Assembly: GCA_934047225.1 (NCBI GenBank) | Contig: OW204012.1 | Coordinates: forward strand, 11,966,001-12,030,000 | DNA: 64,000 nucleotides | DNA from: Ypsolopha sequella | Taxonomy: Eukaryota > Arthropoda > Insecta > Lepidoptera > Ypsolophidae | Direction of reading: 5' to 3' | Shown here: positions 1 to 11,104 of the stretch, in pieces | Layout: each line of letters begins with the position of its first letter | Position numbering within the stretch: position 1 is the stretch's first letter | Notes under the pieces: generated by a model | What the model saw: the letters and a program-made list of their open reading frames with translations, nothing else | What the model was told of the DNA's origin: nothing | Databases searched by the model: none | Program-made: the position numbers and the translations under genes

Positions 1-127
1 CCGCGCTCACCAACCCGCCTGCCCAGCGTGTGTGAGTATGGGCAATTCTTCCAGGATGACCGCCGGTAGTGGCAAAGTCCTGGAAAGGCTTATGTCCAGC
101 AGTGGACCAACTAGGCTGATGGATGAA
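1..127 (-). repeat. Dispersed repeat family R1 (TCCATCAGCC family), partial copy
   Basis: This copy is inverted relative to those at 14007-14172, 21023-21372 and 45192-45542, and parallel to 15668-15795. The shared core reads TCCATCAGCCTAGTTCGTCC at one end. The copy runs off the left edge of the window. The family looks like a short retroelement (SINE or decayed LINE piece); the copy at 14007 has a 9-bp target duplication. The short ORFs across it are not conserved genes. Confidence 0.75.
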
Positions 128-390
128 ACACGACATGAATCCCCGAGGGTTGTCAGAGGTGTTCCGAGTGTGAACTGTGGAATGCATTTGCACTCGGCAC
201 ACTTTGACGATTGTTGCGTCCCAACGTCTCCTTTTCTGTCTGTACTTATCCACAGATTCTTTGACATAAGTAGTTTATTATGCCCAACCGATTTCGCTAT
301 TCAGCAATATCGTGGGGCTTCTATGTTATTATCTACTAACCATATAAGGTTTATTGATACATCCAAATTATAATATAAATTTTACTTATC

Positions 391-530
391 ATTTTAATCG
401 TATTTATATATTTATATAATTAAATAAACCTTTAATTTAGTTCATGTACATTTTTTATGGTACAACATATATTTTTATAAGATTAAATTTGACTCGTAAA
501 AAGTGTATTATGTCAAAAATTCAAAATTCA
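391..530 (+). mobile_element. LINE-A 3'-end fragment
   Basis: This matches the last ~150 bp of the LINE at 22.6-26.7 kb (the stretch from ATTTTAATCGTAT to the TTCAAAATTC-type tail), with scattered substitutions. It meets a second LINE-A 3' end in the opposite orientation at about 530, so the two are tail to tail. AT-rich sequence at 128-390 left of it shows no gene; 270-345 vaguely resembles the arm of the palindrome at 17998-18276 (TTTATTATGCCC..CC..TTTCGCT). Confidence 0.7.
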
Positions 531-1376
531 AATTCAAAATTCAAAAAGTTTATTTTGCAAAGTAGGTATATATAATACACGTTTCACAAGTCAAATTTTA
601 ATCTTATAAAAATATATGTAATAAAATAATAAATGTACATGAACTACTTAGATTAAATGTTTATTTAATTTATGTAGCAATATATATACGATTAAAATTA
701 TAGGTAAAATATTATTATACAAGGTGAAATCCAATCAACCGTCCGAACCCATACCGGAGACCCGGCCAGGGACCAGGAACAAGGTTCAATGATCACCAAC
801 CGAGCCCCCAGCACGAATCCAGGCGGCCGACCAAATCCCATCCTATATACTACATAGTAATAGGTTACATATATAAATACATGCCTACCTCCGCCCATTC
901 GATTAGTCTTGCTAAGAAGAACGGGCAAGAAACTTGGCAAGATCATGTCTTTTTTTTTAACATAAACTTACACTATACATCAAATTACTTATATCTACTT
1001 TAACCAAGGGATAAAAAAATACAAGACAGCAGGAATTCAGGTTAATGAAAAAAGAAAAACATATATATCTTTGCCTACCTGTCTCATATAGTCTATTTCC
1101 TTTTACAGTCTGTAATTAATTAATGTTAACTCTTAAGAGGAATCAAAAGTTAGGAAATTATATTAATTAATTAAATTATTATCTACTATCATCAAAATCA
1201 GTATCACTATAACACCATGCTTCACCATCATCCAAATATTCATTTATTTTATAATATGCCTTTTTCAGTAGGCCCTGCTTAATATACAGTTTAAACTTAT
1301 TCTCTGACAAAGTAAGGACCTCTTTTGGAAGTTTATTGTAAAATCTTATACCATGTCCTACGAAAGAGGTACTCTA
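531..1376 (-). mobile_element. 5'-truncated LINE-A copy
   Basis: Reverse-complement match to about 25894-26745: the last ~65 codons of the LINE-A ORF2, its 3' UTR and the TTTGAATTT-type tail. The match is nearly continuous. It breaks at 1376 (after the text corresponding to CCTCTTTCGTAGGAC), as expected for 5' truncation during target-primed reverse transcription. It sits in the intron just before the exon at 1495. The ORF at 698-946 is 3' UTR sequence, not a gene. Confidence 0.85.
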
Positions 1377-1494
1377 TGTATACCTACTTTACAAAATAAA
1401 CTATTTGAATTTGAATTTTAGGAAATCGGTAGAAACGCAATCCACGAAAATAGCGCTGCGAGGTATCTCCAGTAAATAATTTTCTTTCACACAG

Positions 1495-1642
1495 GAAGAA
1501 CGAAAACGCGAGAAAATGGAGGACAATCTAGCGAGACAGCGCGTGTTGGAACAGATCGCGCAGGATCGGGCCGAGAGGAGGGCGCGAGAGAACACGCCCC
1601 CTGCACCGCCTCCGGTATCGCAACCGCAGGCGAACACTAACA
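1495..1642 (+). CDS. UBXN4: UBXN4-like protein, coiled-coil/linker exon (predicted)
   Basis: Internal exon predicted from an acceptor (TTTTCTTTCACACAG) and a possible donor (A|GTTTGT at 1643). It encodes a charged helix with the signature RVLEQIAQDRAERRARE followed by a Pro-rich linker. A K/R-rich helix ending in VLEQIAxDRAER just before the UBX domain is typical of the UBXN4/UBXN1 type of p97 adaptor. Length 148 nt leaves one base over, which fits the two-base start of the next predicted exon at 10445. The 3' boundary is the weak point: GTTTGT is a poor donor and another small exon could lie between. Earlier exons are outside the window. Family identity rests mainly on the downstream exons. 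Confidence 0.65.
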
Positions 1643-2509
1643 GTTTGTATTTCATAATTTATATATATATATATATAATCACTAGCGACCCGCCCCGGCT
1701 TCGCACGGGTGCAATAGAATAGAATAGAATATATGATTTTATTCATCTAAAAATTACCCAATAACAGAATAGGATTACCTTGACGCCTACAAGGGTGTAT
1801 GTACCGGTGATATAGGCGCCAAGCTCTTCCCTTACAGAGTATTACATTAAAAATTAAAAGTAATATAAAATAAACGAGAATACAAAAAAATAAACAACAG
1901 AGCATGCAGCCTAACTTATAATAAATACAAAAAATCAAGGGCATATGAGAGGGTGGGTCTGTGTGAAGAGTGTGGATGAGAATGAGAGTGTGTGTGTAGG
2001 AAGAGGGTGTATGTTAGTGGATGTGTTTCCCCAGCCCTACGACCAAAGTCTTGGGATCCGTATATTTACTACTAGGGAGGGAGTGTGTTTGTGTAGTCCT
2101 AAATGTGAGACGTTTTGTCCGTCTACAGACCCAAAAGTGAGGCGCCTGTCAAAGCGAGGCGGTCTCACATTTTTTCATGGATAATCTGACTTTATTTTCA
2201 AAATCTACGGCCTTTGTTTGGTCAAAAACATACTTTTGACGACCCAATCAGAGACATTGAAATTTTCGCCTCGCTTTTGGTAACTATGACAGGTCGTGTG
2301 TGTGTTTATAAAAAAATCCCGAAATAGGTAGTACCAGGGTGTGCCCGCTAGGTGGCATAAGAGTCACAAGGGTGTAAATTCTGATCCTAATTCTGAGGCT
2401 GTTGTGTGAAATCGGTGTAAAAATGAAAGCGCCTCGGAATTTAAAACACGTCTATGTCTGTGTATCGAATATTTACACTCATTTGAAGATGCCGTTAAAT
2501 AAGTGTACA

Positions 2510-2580
2510 GATCGCGCTAAGCTTCTAGTTGAATCGCCTCGTATTCAGAGTGGACTAGAAGTTAAGCGCGGTCTGTATAT
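2510..2580. repeat. Short hairpin related to the 6.5-kb foldback
   Basis: ACAGATCGCGCTAAGCTTCT and its near reverse complement AGAAGTTAAGCGCGGTCTGT flank a short loop. The right half and the following ~50 bp resemble the arms of the foldback at 6465-7152 (CAGATCGTGC.TAACTTCTAG and the text running into a GGTGTTAC word). Confidence 0.65.
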
Positions 2581-2789
2581 TGCATGAAATTGCGTTATAT
2601 TACTTGGTGTTACCGTTTGAATGATTATTATTTAATTATATTATTTTAACTTAGTATTTTGATCTCAAAAAATGTTCTACTTTTTAAGTTGCTTATGGCT
2701 GAATAATTTCCTTTAGTAATAATTAAAATAAATCTAAAAATCAAAAAAGAAATTATTGTTTCATACATTTTGGTCGAGTAGGTATGAAA

Positions 2790-2892
2790 CGTTTCTATAG
2801 AGCAAAATTTTTTTTTCGCGGTTTGTGATTTAGTTCCATTGTAAAAGTTATAAGCATAGACGAGTAATATTGCCAGTTTCCGGCTTTCACAA

Positions 2893-2895
<3 letters not shown>
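2790..2895. repeat. Left arm of a widely spaced inverted repeat (partner 7157-7271)
   Basis: The stretch reading TTCCATTGTAAAAGTTATAA and AGCATAGACGAGTAAT is the reverse complement of 7157-7271 at high identity. The arms enclose about 4.2 kb containing other repeats, so this may be an older foldback element with later insertions. It ends at the CAT microsatellite. Confidence 0.7.
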
Positions 2896-2961
<66 letters not shown>

Positions 2962-2970
2962 TATCATCAT
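2893..2970. repeat. (CAT)n microsatellite
   Basis: About 26 nearly perfect CAT/ATC units with one CATTAT interruption near the right end. It starts exactly at an arm end (TTTCACAACATC), which suggests that the repeat end seeded it. Confidence 0.95.
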
Positions 2971-3620
2971 ATCTATCTAAATATATAAAAGAAGAAGCTG
3001 ACTGACTGACATATCAACGCACAGCCCAAACCGTTGGGTCTAGAGATTCCAAATTTTACAAGTAGGTTCTTTTAAAGGTCTAGGGGTGCACTAAGAAAGA
3101 AATTTTCAAAATTCACCCCCTGAGAGGGTGAAACGGGGGTCCAAAATTTGTATGGGGAAACGAGAATGGTTAGACTATTTTATTTGAAACTTCACAGGAG
3201 TGCTCTTGTGTAAATACGTATTTCAGGTTTTTTCAGAATTCAACCCCTAAAAGGGGGAAATGGGGTGACAAAGTCTGAAAACCAACATGGGTATCGTTTG
3301 TATGGTTTATCGGGTCGCTGATTACGAAAAAAACAACGATTTTTAAATGCAACGTAGTGGACGTGCAATACCATCATCCCCTGTTGGGATGCGATGGGGT
3401 TGAAGTGTTAAAATGTGTAAATATCAATATGGGTGTCGTTTTTATGGTTTTTTTGGGACGTTTATTACGACAATGGCATCGATTTTGCAATTGAATATAG
3501 TGGACATGAAAATTCTTGAAAGTATGTGTGCCAGAGCAAATCGGCTGTAACAGACGGACAGACAGACAGCCACACAAGTGATCCTATTAGGGTTTCATTT
3601 TTTCCTTTTGAGATATCTAT
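2971..3620 (+). repeat. Helitron-like/dispersed repeat, copy 1
   Basis: Starts near AAGAAGCTGACTGACTGACA, continues with CAACGCACAGCCCAAACC, and ends in GACGGACAGACAGACAGC and GTGATCCTATTAGGGTTTC. The same order recurs at 5597-6117. These words are typical of an abundant lepidopteran non-autonomous repeat; I infer Helitron-like from the adjoining unit that ends in CTAG. The TATC/TATA microsatellite at 3610-3690 follows. The sequence 3700-4590 has no gene; it repeats the words GTCAAAACTTT and CTCCCAAA.GGCTG. Confidence 0.6.
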
Positions 3621-4591
3621 CGATCTATATATCCACAATCTATCTATATATCTATCTGTCTATCTATCTATCTATTTATATATATCTATATCCAAGCAAA
3701 ATATCTTTGGAACGGAAGGTAGTACATCACTACATTCCTAGGGGTTGGACCACGGGATGTCAAAAAACAGTTTTTTTTTTGTCAAAACTTTGACGGCCTG
3801 TATCTCCCAAACGGCTGAATATAGACCCGTGTTGATGGGTGTCTAGGAAAAGGTCTAGACGAGATCTGTCTGCCGAAAGTGTCAAAACTTTACAGGCTCA
3901 TGTCTCCCAAATGGCTGATGTTAGACCCATGTTCATGGTACTCTAAGAAAAGAGCTCGGCGAGGTCTAGATGACGATAAAAAAAAAGAAAGTTTGTATGA
4001 AAGTTCTTTATTATAAAGTTCGTCTGTTTCGAAGTTAGGATCTCTAAATTTTGTGTTTAGACTGACAATTGAAAATTACTTTATACGTGTCTCAGCGTTT
4101 GTGATAATACCAACCTCGAAGGGGTGAAAAGGGGAATGAAGTTGTCTTTGGAAAGACTAAATTTGTTATTTAGGCTGTCCGTCTGTCCATCCGTATAAAC
4201 GGGAGACTCGGTAAGTGGTCAAGACCAAGGTTCAATGACCCTTTTAGGGAAAAACACGAAATAAAATTTGTGCCCTATACTAATTTAAGAATAACTCCCA
4301 GTCAATCAGTATAGCAAACCTATTGTTTTTGTTGTGTTTTTTCTCAAAAAGGGTCACTGACTACTTACCGAGTCTTCAGTATGTATTTTTGGCTATATAA
4401 TTAGAAGTGACCCAATGTAGGTACCTCACAAATATTGCAAGTATTAGGAGTGTGTTTACTTTCGTAAGTACTTTCTAAATCCAATAAAAGGAATAGAAAA
4501 TTAGTGTTTTGATGTCCATAAAAATTTAAGGGATGAGTTAATGTTCTTTCGTCTTGCGGATGCACTCGTCTCATGTTAGGTACATCCAACT

Positions 4592-5596
4592 AACATTATA
4601 AATGCGAAAATTGGGATGGATGGATGTTTATTACTCTTTCACGCCGTAACTGATGAACCGATTGGGTTGAAACTTTGCACAAATGTTGTTCTAAACCTGG
4701 AATAGGACAAAGGCTATTTTATATCCGATAAATCAGTTCCCATATAATGGCTATGGGCAGTGGCGTGCACAGAACTTTTTGCTGGAAAAGCAAACAATTG
4801 GTCAAGAACAACAATAAAAAAAATATAAAAAAAATTAATTACACTTTGAAAAAAAATATTTTGTATGACGCCAGGGTAGATAATGTCTACCATAGAGTGA
4901 AAATTTCCTATACAAATTTCTTTTTTTCAAAGTGATATTTAAATTTTTTTATATTTTTTTTATTGTAGTTAACTGAAACTGCTTTAAATGTAGTTCTAGC
5001 CTTGAAATAGGACATACGCTACTTTATATCAAATCAGTAACCAAAAAAAATTTTCGTTTGGAAACGCGGCATGGCTTTCGGTCTCGCCAAAGACCCTTTA
5101 GCAGAGGGTTAATTCAGAGAACAAAATATGGTGTCTTTCGGAAACGCAGCCAGGCCTTCGGCTTCGCCAAAGACCGCCAAAGATACTTAAGCAGATGATT
5201 AAAATTAATTAGAAAACAAAAGATAGTGTTAACTGGAAATGCAGCTCGGCCTTCAACCTCGCCAAACAATCCAAACATGCTATACTAGGGGATTGAATCG
5301 GTTATCAAAGACAGCCAAATACACATTAGCAGAGGATTAATTCGGAGAACAAAAAATAGTGTCGATCTGCAAAACGGCTCGGGCTTCGGCCTCGGCAAAG
5401 ACGGAAACGTGTATTGGTCTTTGGCCTAGCCAAAAACACTTTACATAGCGATCAAATTAGAGATGATGAGAACCAAAAACACTTTAAATACTCCAAATCA
5501 AAGTCAGGTCAACTACTAAAACTAAAAATATTTACAGATTCGATACGACTATACAAAAACTTAATCAACGCGGGCGAAGCTGCGGGCAAAAGCTAG
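4592..5596 (+). mobile_element. Helitron-like non-autonomous element
   Basis: Begins AACTAACATTATAAATGCGA and continues with a GGATGGATGTTTATTACTCT block, both familiar from lepidopteran Lep1-like Helitron repeats. It ends GCGGGCGAAGCTGCGGGCAA followed by AAGCTAG at 5596, i.e. a GC-rich hairpin a few bases before a CTAG end, the Helitron 3' rule. No Rep/helicase is encoded. Internal text repeats a CTTCGGCYTCGCCAAAGAC-like phrase about five times. The short ORFs at 4747-4935 and 5414-5596 are not conserved coding sequence. Confidence 0.6.
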
Positions 5597-6461
5597 AATA
5601 TAATAAAAAGAGAAGTCCTGACTGACTGACTCACTCATTTACTGACTCATCAACGCACAGCCCAAACCCTTGGACCTAGATAGCTGAAATTTTGCACAGA
5701 GCTTCCTTTTGTTATGTAGACAAGGAATGAGAAAAGATTTTTTGAAATTCAACCCTTAAAAGGGAGAAATGGGGTGGCCAAGTCTGAAAACCAACACGGG
5801 TATCGTTTGTATGGTTTATTGGGTCGCTGATTACGAAAACAACAATGATTTCTAAATCCAACGTAATGAACGGGAAATACTATCATTCCCTGTTGGGGTG
5901 CGATGGGGTTGAAATGTTGAAATATGTAAATATCAATATGAGTGTCTTAAGGGTTTTTTTGGACGTTAATTACGAAAATGGCATCGATTTTGACATTAAA
6001 TATAGTGGACATGAAAATTCTTGAAAGTGTGTGTGCCAGAGTAAATCGGCTGTAACAGACGGACAGACAGACAGCGACACAAGTGATCCTATTAGGGTTC
6101 CATTTTTTCCTTTTCGCAATGACGATTATTAAGTCTCAGTGGCAGTCACTGAAAACAGCAGGAATTGATCTTAGGGGGACTGCTCTTCGCACGGCCAGTT
6201 TTACGTTGCCTGCTCGAGATTGAGCTCACCTAGCAGCCTGGTCGTGTTAACAGCTGAGGGCAAAGCTTCTAATGTAGTATATAAAGAGGTACATTAAGTA
6301 TGAATTAAAAAAAACTTATTGGTAATAGGCCCCGCCAAAGAGAATTTACCTGGAGATCAAATAATTGTACCAAAAACACTCCAAACCAGATTTAAATACG
6401 TTCTATAAAAAGTAGTTTACAAAAACTAAATCTGCGGGCGAAGCCGCCGGCAAAAGCTGGT
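5597..6461 (+). mobile_element. Second Helitron-like unit abutting the first
   Basis: Starts directly after the CTAG of the previous unit with AATATAATAAAAAGAGAAG then the GACTGACTGAC block. 5597-6117 parallels 2971-3610. The right end reads TGCGGGCGAAGCCGCCGGCA followed by AAAGCTGG at 6461, a slightly decayed version of the hairpin + CTAG end. The head-to-tail arrangement fits repeated Helitron insertion at the terminus of an earlier copy. Confidence 0.5.
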
Positions 6462-6464
6462 ATT

Positions 6465-7152
6465 TAATAAATTTAAAAAGTGAAACTAGTGCTATTTGCA
6501 CCAAGCTGTTGAAACATGTTCCAAAAAAGAACATAAAATGAGAAACATACGTAATTGAAACACTTAAACATATCCTGAGAGCAAAAAACGTAGTTAAAAT
6601 TTAATTATAATTCAAACTATAACACCAAGTTATATAACACAATGATATACAATATACAGATCGTGCGTAACTTTTAGGCTGCTCTAGATACGAGGCGATT
6701 CAACTAAAAGTTTGGTGCAATCTTTAAAATAATTGCATATCCTGAGAGCAAAAAACGTAAATAAAATAAAATTATAAATCAAACTGTAACACCAAATTAT
6801 ACAACACAATGTTATTCAAACAGATCGTGCCTAACTTCTAGGTTGCTCTAGATACGAGGCGATTCAACTAAAAGTTTGGTGCAATAATTGTATAGATTGA
6901 ACCAAACTTTTTGTTGAATCACCTCGTATCTAGAGCAACCTAGAAGTTAGTCACGATCTGTATATTGTATAACATTGTGTTATATAATTCGGTGTTACAG
7001 TTTGAATTATAATTACATCTTAACTACGTTTTTTGCTCTCAGGATATGTTTAAGTGTTTCAATTACGTAATTTTCTCATTTTATGTTCTTTTTCGGAATA
7101 TGTTTCAACAGCTTGGTGCAAATAGCACTAGTTTCACTTTTTAAATTTATTA
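6465..7152. mobile_element. Foldback element, ~250-bp inverted arms
   Basis: The left arm (6465-6715, beginning TAATAAATTTAAAAAGTGAA) and the right arm (6890-7152, ending TTCACTTTTTAAATTTATTA) are reverse complements with few mismatches. The loop (6716-6889) contains another direct copy of the inner half of the left arm, so the unit is arm, partial arm, inverted arm. No ORF. Both arms share words with 2510-2640. Confidence 0.85.
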
Positions 7153-7156
7153 AATA

Positions 7157-7271
7157 TGATGTTGTGAAAACCGGAAACTGACAAAATTACTCGTCTATGC
7201 TAATAACTTTTACAATGGAACTATACCACAAATTGCGAAAAAAAAATTTGCTCTATAGAAAAGTTTCATAA
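7157..7271. repeat. Right arm of the inverted repeat paired with 2790-2895
   Basis: Reverse complement of the left arm, including ATTACTCGTCTATGCTAATA and TTTGCTCTATAGAAA. AT-rich sequence without a gene follows to 7650, then the AAAACCGAG/GAGGCGG-rich stretch 7660-8080. Confidence 0.7.
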
Positions 7272-8094
7272 GTTATTAATAAACTAATAGTTAACGAAAA
7301 AAAAATACTTTTTGTATAAATTGCCAAATATTTAAAAATAATTATATATTTAAATATGTTTTTAAATTTTCGTATATATTTTTTTATTTCTTTGTACGTT
7401 GTCCGGGTGCTAAGTGTTGAATGCTATATCGGGCACAGTTTTTCCTGAATAAATTTCTGACATTTGCATAATATAAATTTAATTTTTAATTAAGACATTA
7501 TTAATTGAAATGATTAACTTAATAAAGTTCTTTTTTAAAATACCTATTTATGTGATAAAAATAAATTATTGTTGAATCTTGAATAGCAACAAACTCCAAG
7601 AACAAAAAATATTTCTTTTGGCGTGTTGAAAAATAGTATACACTTAACATACAACCGTATCATAATTAAGAGACGGCCTCATATTTATGCTTTTGACATG
7701 ATCAAAACCGAGTCTCCTTACACACAACAATAGCTTAAAATGAAGCGGTCTCGATTTTGTGGTTTTGGCAATACCAAAACCGAGTCGTATTCACACACTC
7801 AAAACCGAGGCGGTTTACAAACACCGTATGGTTAAACACATAAATGTGAGGCGGAGTCTCGCAATTGTGCACGCCTCGGGTTTGGGTGTGTTAGCACTTT
7901 TACCTTTTCACTTATATCTTTCGTTGTAAACGTGATAGACATACATGGAATAGACAGTTAGAGTGAGAAAACACTAGGCAAGCTTAAACAATGTATAAGT
8001 AGTAAAAAATATGCATAGATCACTGAGGTCTCGCTTTTGGGTACTACACCGGGTGTAAATCAAACGCCTCACATCTAGGATTCAGCAAACAAGG

Positions 8095-8118
8095 GTGTGT
8101 GTGTGTGTGTTTGTACAA
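8095..8118. repeat. (GT)n microsatellite
   Basis: About nine GT units following CAAGG. Confidence 0.85.
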
Positions 8119-8211
8119 TGCTTACACTAAATGTATTACAGAATGCCTTTAACCTCTAATATTATCAGTGTTTCTCTACTATATTATGCATGTATTATAC
8201 ATATAAACCTT

Positions 8212-8332
8212 CCACTTGAATCACTCTATCTATTCAAAAAAACCGAATCAAAATCCGTTGAGTAGTTTTAAAGATCTAAGCATACATAGGGACAGACAGA
8301 TAGCGGGAAGCGACTTTGTTTTATACTATGTT
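8212..8332 (+). mobile_element. RTE-type LINE 3' tail (fragment)
   Basis: Contains AATCCGTTGAGTAGTTTTAA, a CATACATAGGGACAGACAG run and GCGGGAAGCGACTTTGTTTT ATACTATG, the 3' end I know from abundant lepidopteran RTE elements. There is no coding part, so it is a 5'-truncated relic. Confidence 0.6.
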
Positions 8333-9210
8333 AATACTTTATATTCGCTGACTTGTAGTGATATACTATGACTACGTATTACTACGTATAGATAGATAGA
8401 AAGATAGAAATAGACCGACAACTCCCATACACCAAGGCGTAGCAAATTTTTTACGCGCCATTACAACACTAGGTGTCGCCAAATGTTGCAAATAAGCATA
8501 ATTTGTTTAATTGGCTGCAAGTAAACTCTCATGGTTACCAAGTAAACACGTGGCTGTAATAGCTTTGCTTTGAAAAACTAGATGGCTCGCATGCCACGCT
8601 TTTTACTGAGCGGCTTTATCGCGGCAGGGCAGGTAGGCTCTCTTGGCGTATTTTTGTTGCTCAAAATTACAACAAAATTTTGCTCTCTTTTGCTCATTGA
8701 TTAGGTGCTAGCTGCTAAAATATGAAAATTGCAATAGATCTAGCACCGAAAGCGCTAAGTTGGCAACACTAACAGTGAATATTTCAGCGCCATCTATTAT
8801 CGAAGTGGGAATTATTTGCATGTTACTTGACATCGCTGTGCCACTAGCGTCAAAAATTGGTCTTTTTTAGCATCGTATTAGTTAGAGGACTTAGCAACGC
8901 CATCTAGATTTCGTTACAATTTTACACCTTTTTTGTGGCTTCAAACTGATTGTTTGAACAGGTCGCGCAGGATTTAAACCATACGAAGCAATCCTAGTTC
9001 ATACAAACGAAATACCAAAACCATTTGTAAATCATAGATATTCTTAGGATAGTGTGTGTTTATTCCGATTGGATTTTAGAATATCTAGGTTCTCAAATAT
9101 ATATTTTGAAATGACACTGATATAAAGACGACATATAAACAATCTAATATTTCCATAGAAAGCTTATTTTTCTCATATTTCATGTTTAAATTAGTGTTCT
9201 TATTTAATAT

Positions 9211-9488
9211 ACAGGGTGGAAAAAATTCAAGGCCTCTGGAGGGGAACTACCTTAAATCCTTTAATTAGCTCATTTTAGTGAAAGGAAACATTCCTTTATT
9301 TTTTAAAAGAAACAAAACTGCATTTTAAGATATTCTGAAATTCGCTTGTCTCACCCGGGAATCGAACCAACTAAAAATGAAAAAAATAAACCCTCACTAT
9401 TTTATTATACGAATCGGTAGGATTATTGTTCAGGATAAAATTTGTCTAATAAACATTTGGTCTTACACTCATCTGTTGTACGAGATAC
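9211..9488 (+). repeat. Single arm of the foldback family at 21386-22437
   Basis: Starts ACAGGGTGGAAAAAATTCAA and ends near TGTTGTACGAGATACC. It matches the left arm at 21386-21665 and the reverse complement of 22140-22437. Only one arm is present here. Confidence 0.8.
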
Positions 9489-10444
9489 CTACCTACCTAC
9501 GTGACCATGTCGCCCTCGTAGGGACAACAAAATACTTATATTTAACTTAGCATCTATTTCTTAATGCAAGGTAGCATTGTACGTACAATACGTATATTTT
9601 GGAACGTATCCGACAGTGGTCTGTGTTTTTTTTTGTCTGTGAACAGACTGACTGAACTTGGAAGTCATCCTTGGAAAAAATCGAGGTCGATTTTGTAAGA
9701 ATTTGGTTTGAAAACGGGTGTGGAGACCCAGTGAACAGTTTGTAGATCAGAGCGGACTCTATTCTTGCCGGGGAGGCAAGTTGCTACTTGGAAGCGGCTT
9801 CCGAGAAACGTGAGACGACGTATCAACCACGCTCTGCTACCAAAAAATGTTGGTGAAAGATGTCTGCTCCATGAACGAACACCTTCCAACCAGCAAAACA
9901 TCACCAAACACACACACAGGTAGCTGGGCCCATTTGAGTATACCCGGGACTGGTGATTTCTTGTGTTTTACTAACCTAATAAAATTAAGACATAAGGCAT
10001 AAGACATAATTTATTTTCACACCAAAAACTTTTTTACATACACTCAACAAATCAACAGACATATTTAAACAAACAAAATTAAATTATAATTAGAGAAAGG
10101 GAACGAGCATTCATCTGCTAAGTGTAGGTATCCGCATGGATGTTACCCTGCCTGCCAAACTAAGTTGCCTTGTCCGCATGACAGCCAGTGGTCCTACCGA
10201 TCGATGGATCAGATTTGGCGTAATATAAACAAACAAAAACAATGAAAAATTATAATTAAGGTAACCAATACTGCCTAAAATCTAAAATAACCACTATAAA
10301 ACAACTAAACCCTACGGCCTATATATATATATATATATATATATTATATTACATACATAACATACGTAAGTATTAAATATATCTATTAATAACATATCAA
10401 TAAATAAATTACATTAATTAATATATTTTTTTTATTTGTTCCAG

Positions 10445-10572
10445 CGTCCGGCGACGCGACCGGCCGAGCCCGCATACAGTTCAAATTGCCGGATGGATCG
10501 TCTCACACGACCCACTTCGAGGCCGACAACACGTTGGCCACCATGCAGGCTTACGTTACAGACAACTTGAAC
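10445..10572 (+). CDS. UBXN4: UBXN4-like protein, exon encoding N-terminal half of the UBX domain
   Basis: Acceptor TTTTTATTTGTTCCAG and donor AAC|GTGAGT frame a 128-nt exon. It reads through ARIQFKLPDGSSHTTHF and ends TDNLN, the first beta strands of a UBX (ubiquitin-like) domain; RIQFRLPDGSS-type text is characteristic of UBXN4. UBX domains bind the N domain of the p97/VCP ATPase; UBXN4 is an ER-membrane adaptor that promotes ER-associated degradation. Phase: two bases complete the codon begun in the upstream exon, and the exon ends at a codon boundary, matching the next acceptor. The splice sites and frame are clear. Confidence 0.85.
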
Positions 10573-10611
10573 GTGAGTTTACAGACACTGAGATAAACAC
10601 TTTAATAGTAG

Positions 10612-10988
10612 TTTTCAATGCAAGTGCTCGTAAAGGCCCACTTTTTATGCATCAAAACCGAACAGAAAGTCGATTATTTTGCCCTAGGGCTTTATTATTA
10701 TTATTATTTTTTTATTTATTTACAATGGTTGGTTAACCTGCAGCCTTTCCTGTGTACCATAAATGTCATACTTTTTTTCCACTGTTTAACGGCTCTGGAT
10801 ACCTAGTCCTTTTGAGCCAATTACAATTTAAATTTTATTTCCTCACACTATGCATTGAAAAACGTAGTATGATACACGGGCGTAAGAGAAATACATTACT
10901 CGGTTACGTTTAAAACACTCGCTACGCTCGTGTTTTAAATCGTCCTCGTTATTTATTCCTTTGCGCCCTTGTAGCATAAACTACTATT
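10612..10988 (+). repeat. Repeat family R2 (TTTTCAATGCA), copy 1
   Basis: About 375 bp, from TTTTCAATGCAAGTGCTCG to CTTGTAGCATAAACTACTAT, with GTAAAGGCCCACTTTTTATG and GCCCTAGGGCTTTA inside. Other copies: 17441-17813, 38231-38577 and 40903-41232, all on the + strand. The copy at 17.4 kb interrupts another repeat, so the unit is mobile. There are no obvious long TIRs and no intact ORF. Confidence 0.8.
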
Positions 10989-11104
10989 ATATATGCGAAA
11001 AGCGCAAAAGCGTTTTACTCTATGGATATGCCCCTCTTTTATTTCGAATCACTCACTCTGTGGTCACAGCTGACAAACTTTTTTTTTTCGAGTAAAGTAA
11101 ATAT

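Larger units (their letters stand above)
1643..10444 (+). other. 8.8-kb intron filled with repeats
   Basis: No coding exon is recognisable here. It contains the common arthropod repeat core GACCCGCCCCGGCTTCGCAC near 1688, GAGGCG/AAAACCGAG-rich stretches (1940-2420 and 7660-8080) that resemble each other, a CAT microsatellite, Helitron-like units, foldbacks, an RTE tail and a single arm of the 21.4-kb foldback. Listed separately below. The stretches 8340-9210 and 9490-10440 hold no repeat I can delimit, apart from recurring GCGCCATCTA words and an AT microsatellite near 10320-10344. Confidence 0.6.

Noticed and set aside
698..946. ORF reading MILPSFLPVLLSKTN..., also present at 26306-26554
   Set aside because: It lies in the LINE-A 3' UTR in both places; the repetition reflects the element, not a conserved protein.
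9665..9913. 82-codon - strand ORF (MCLVMFCWLEG...)
   Set aside because: No recognisable domain; sits in a UBXN4 intron in likely repeat sequence.
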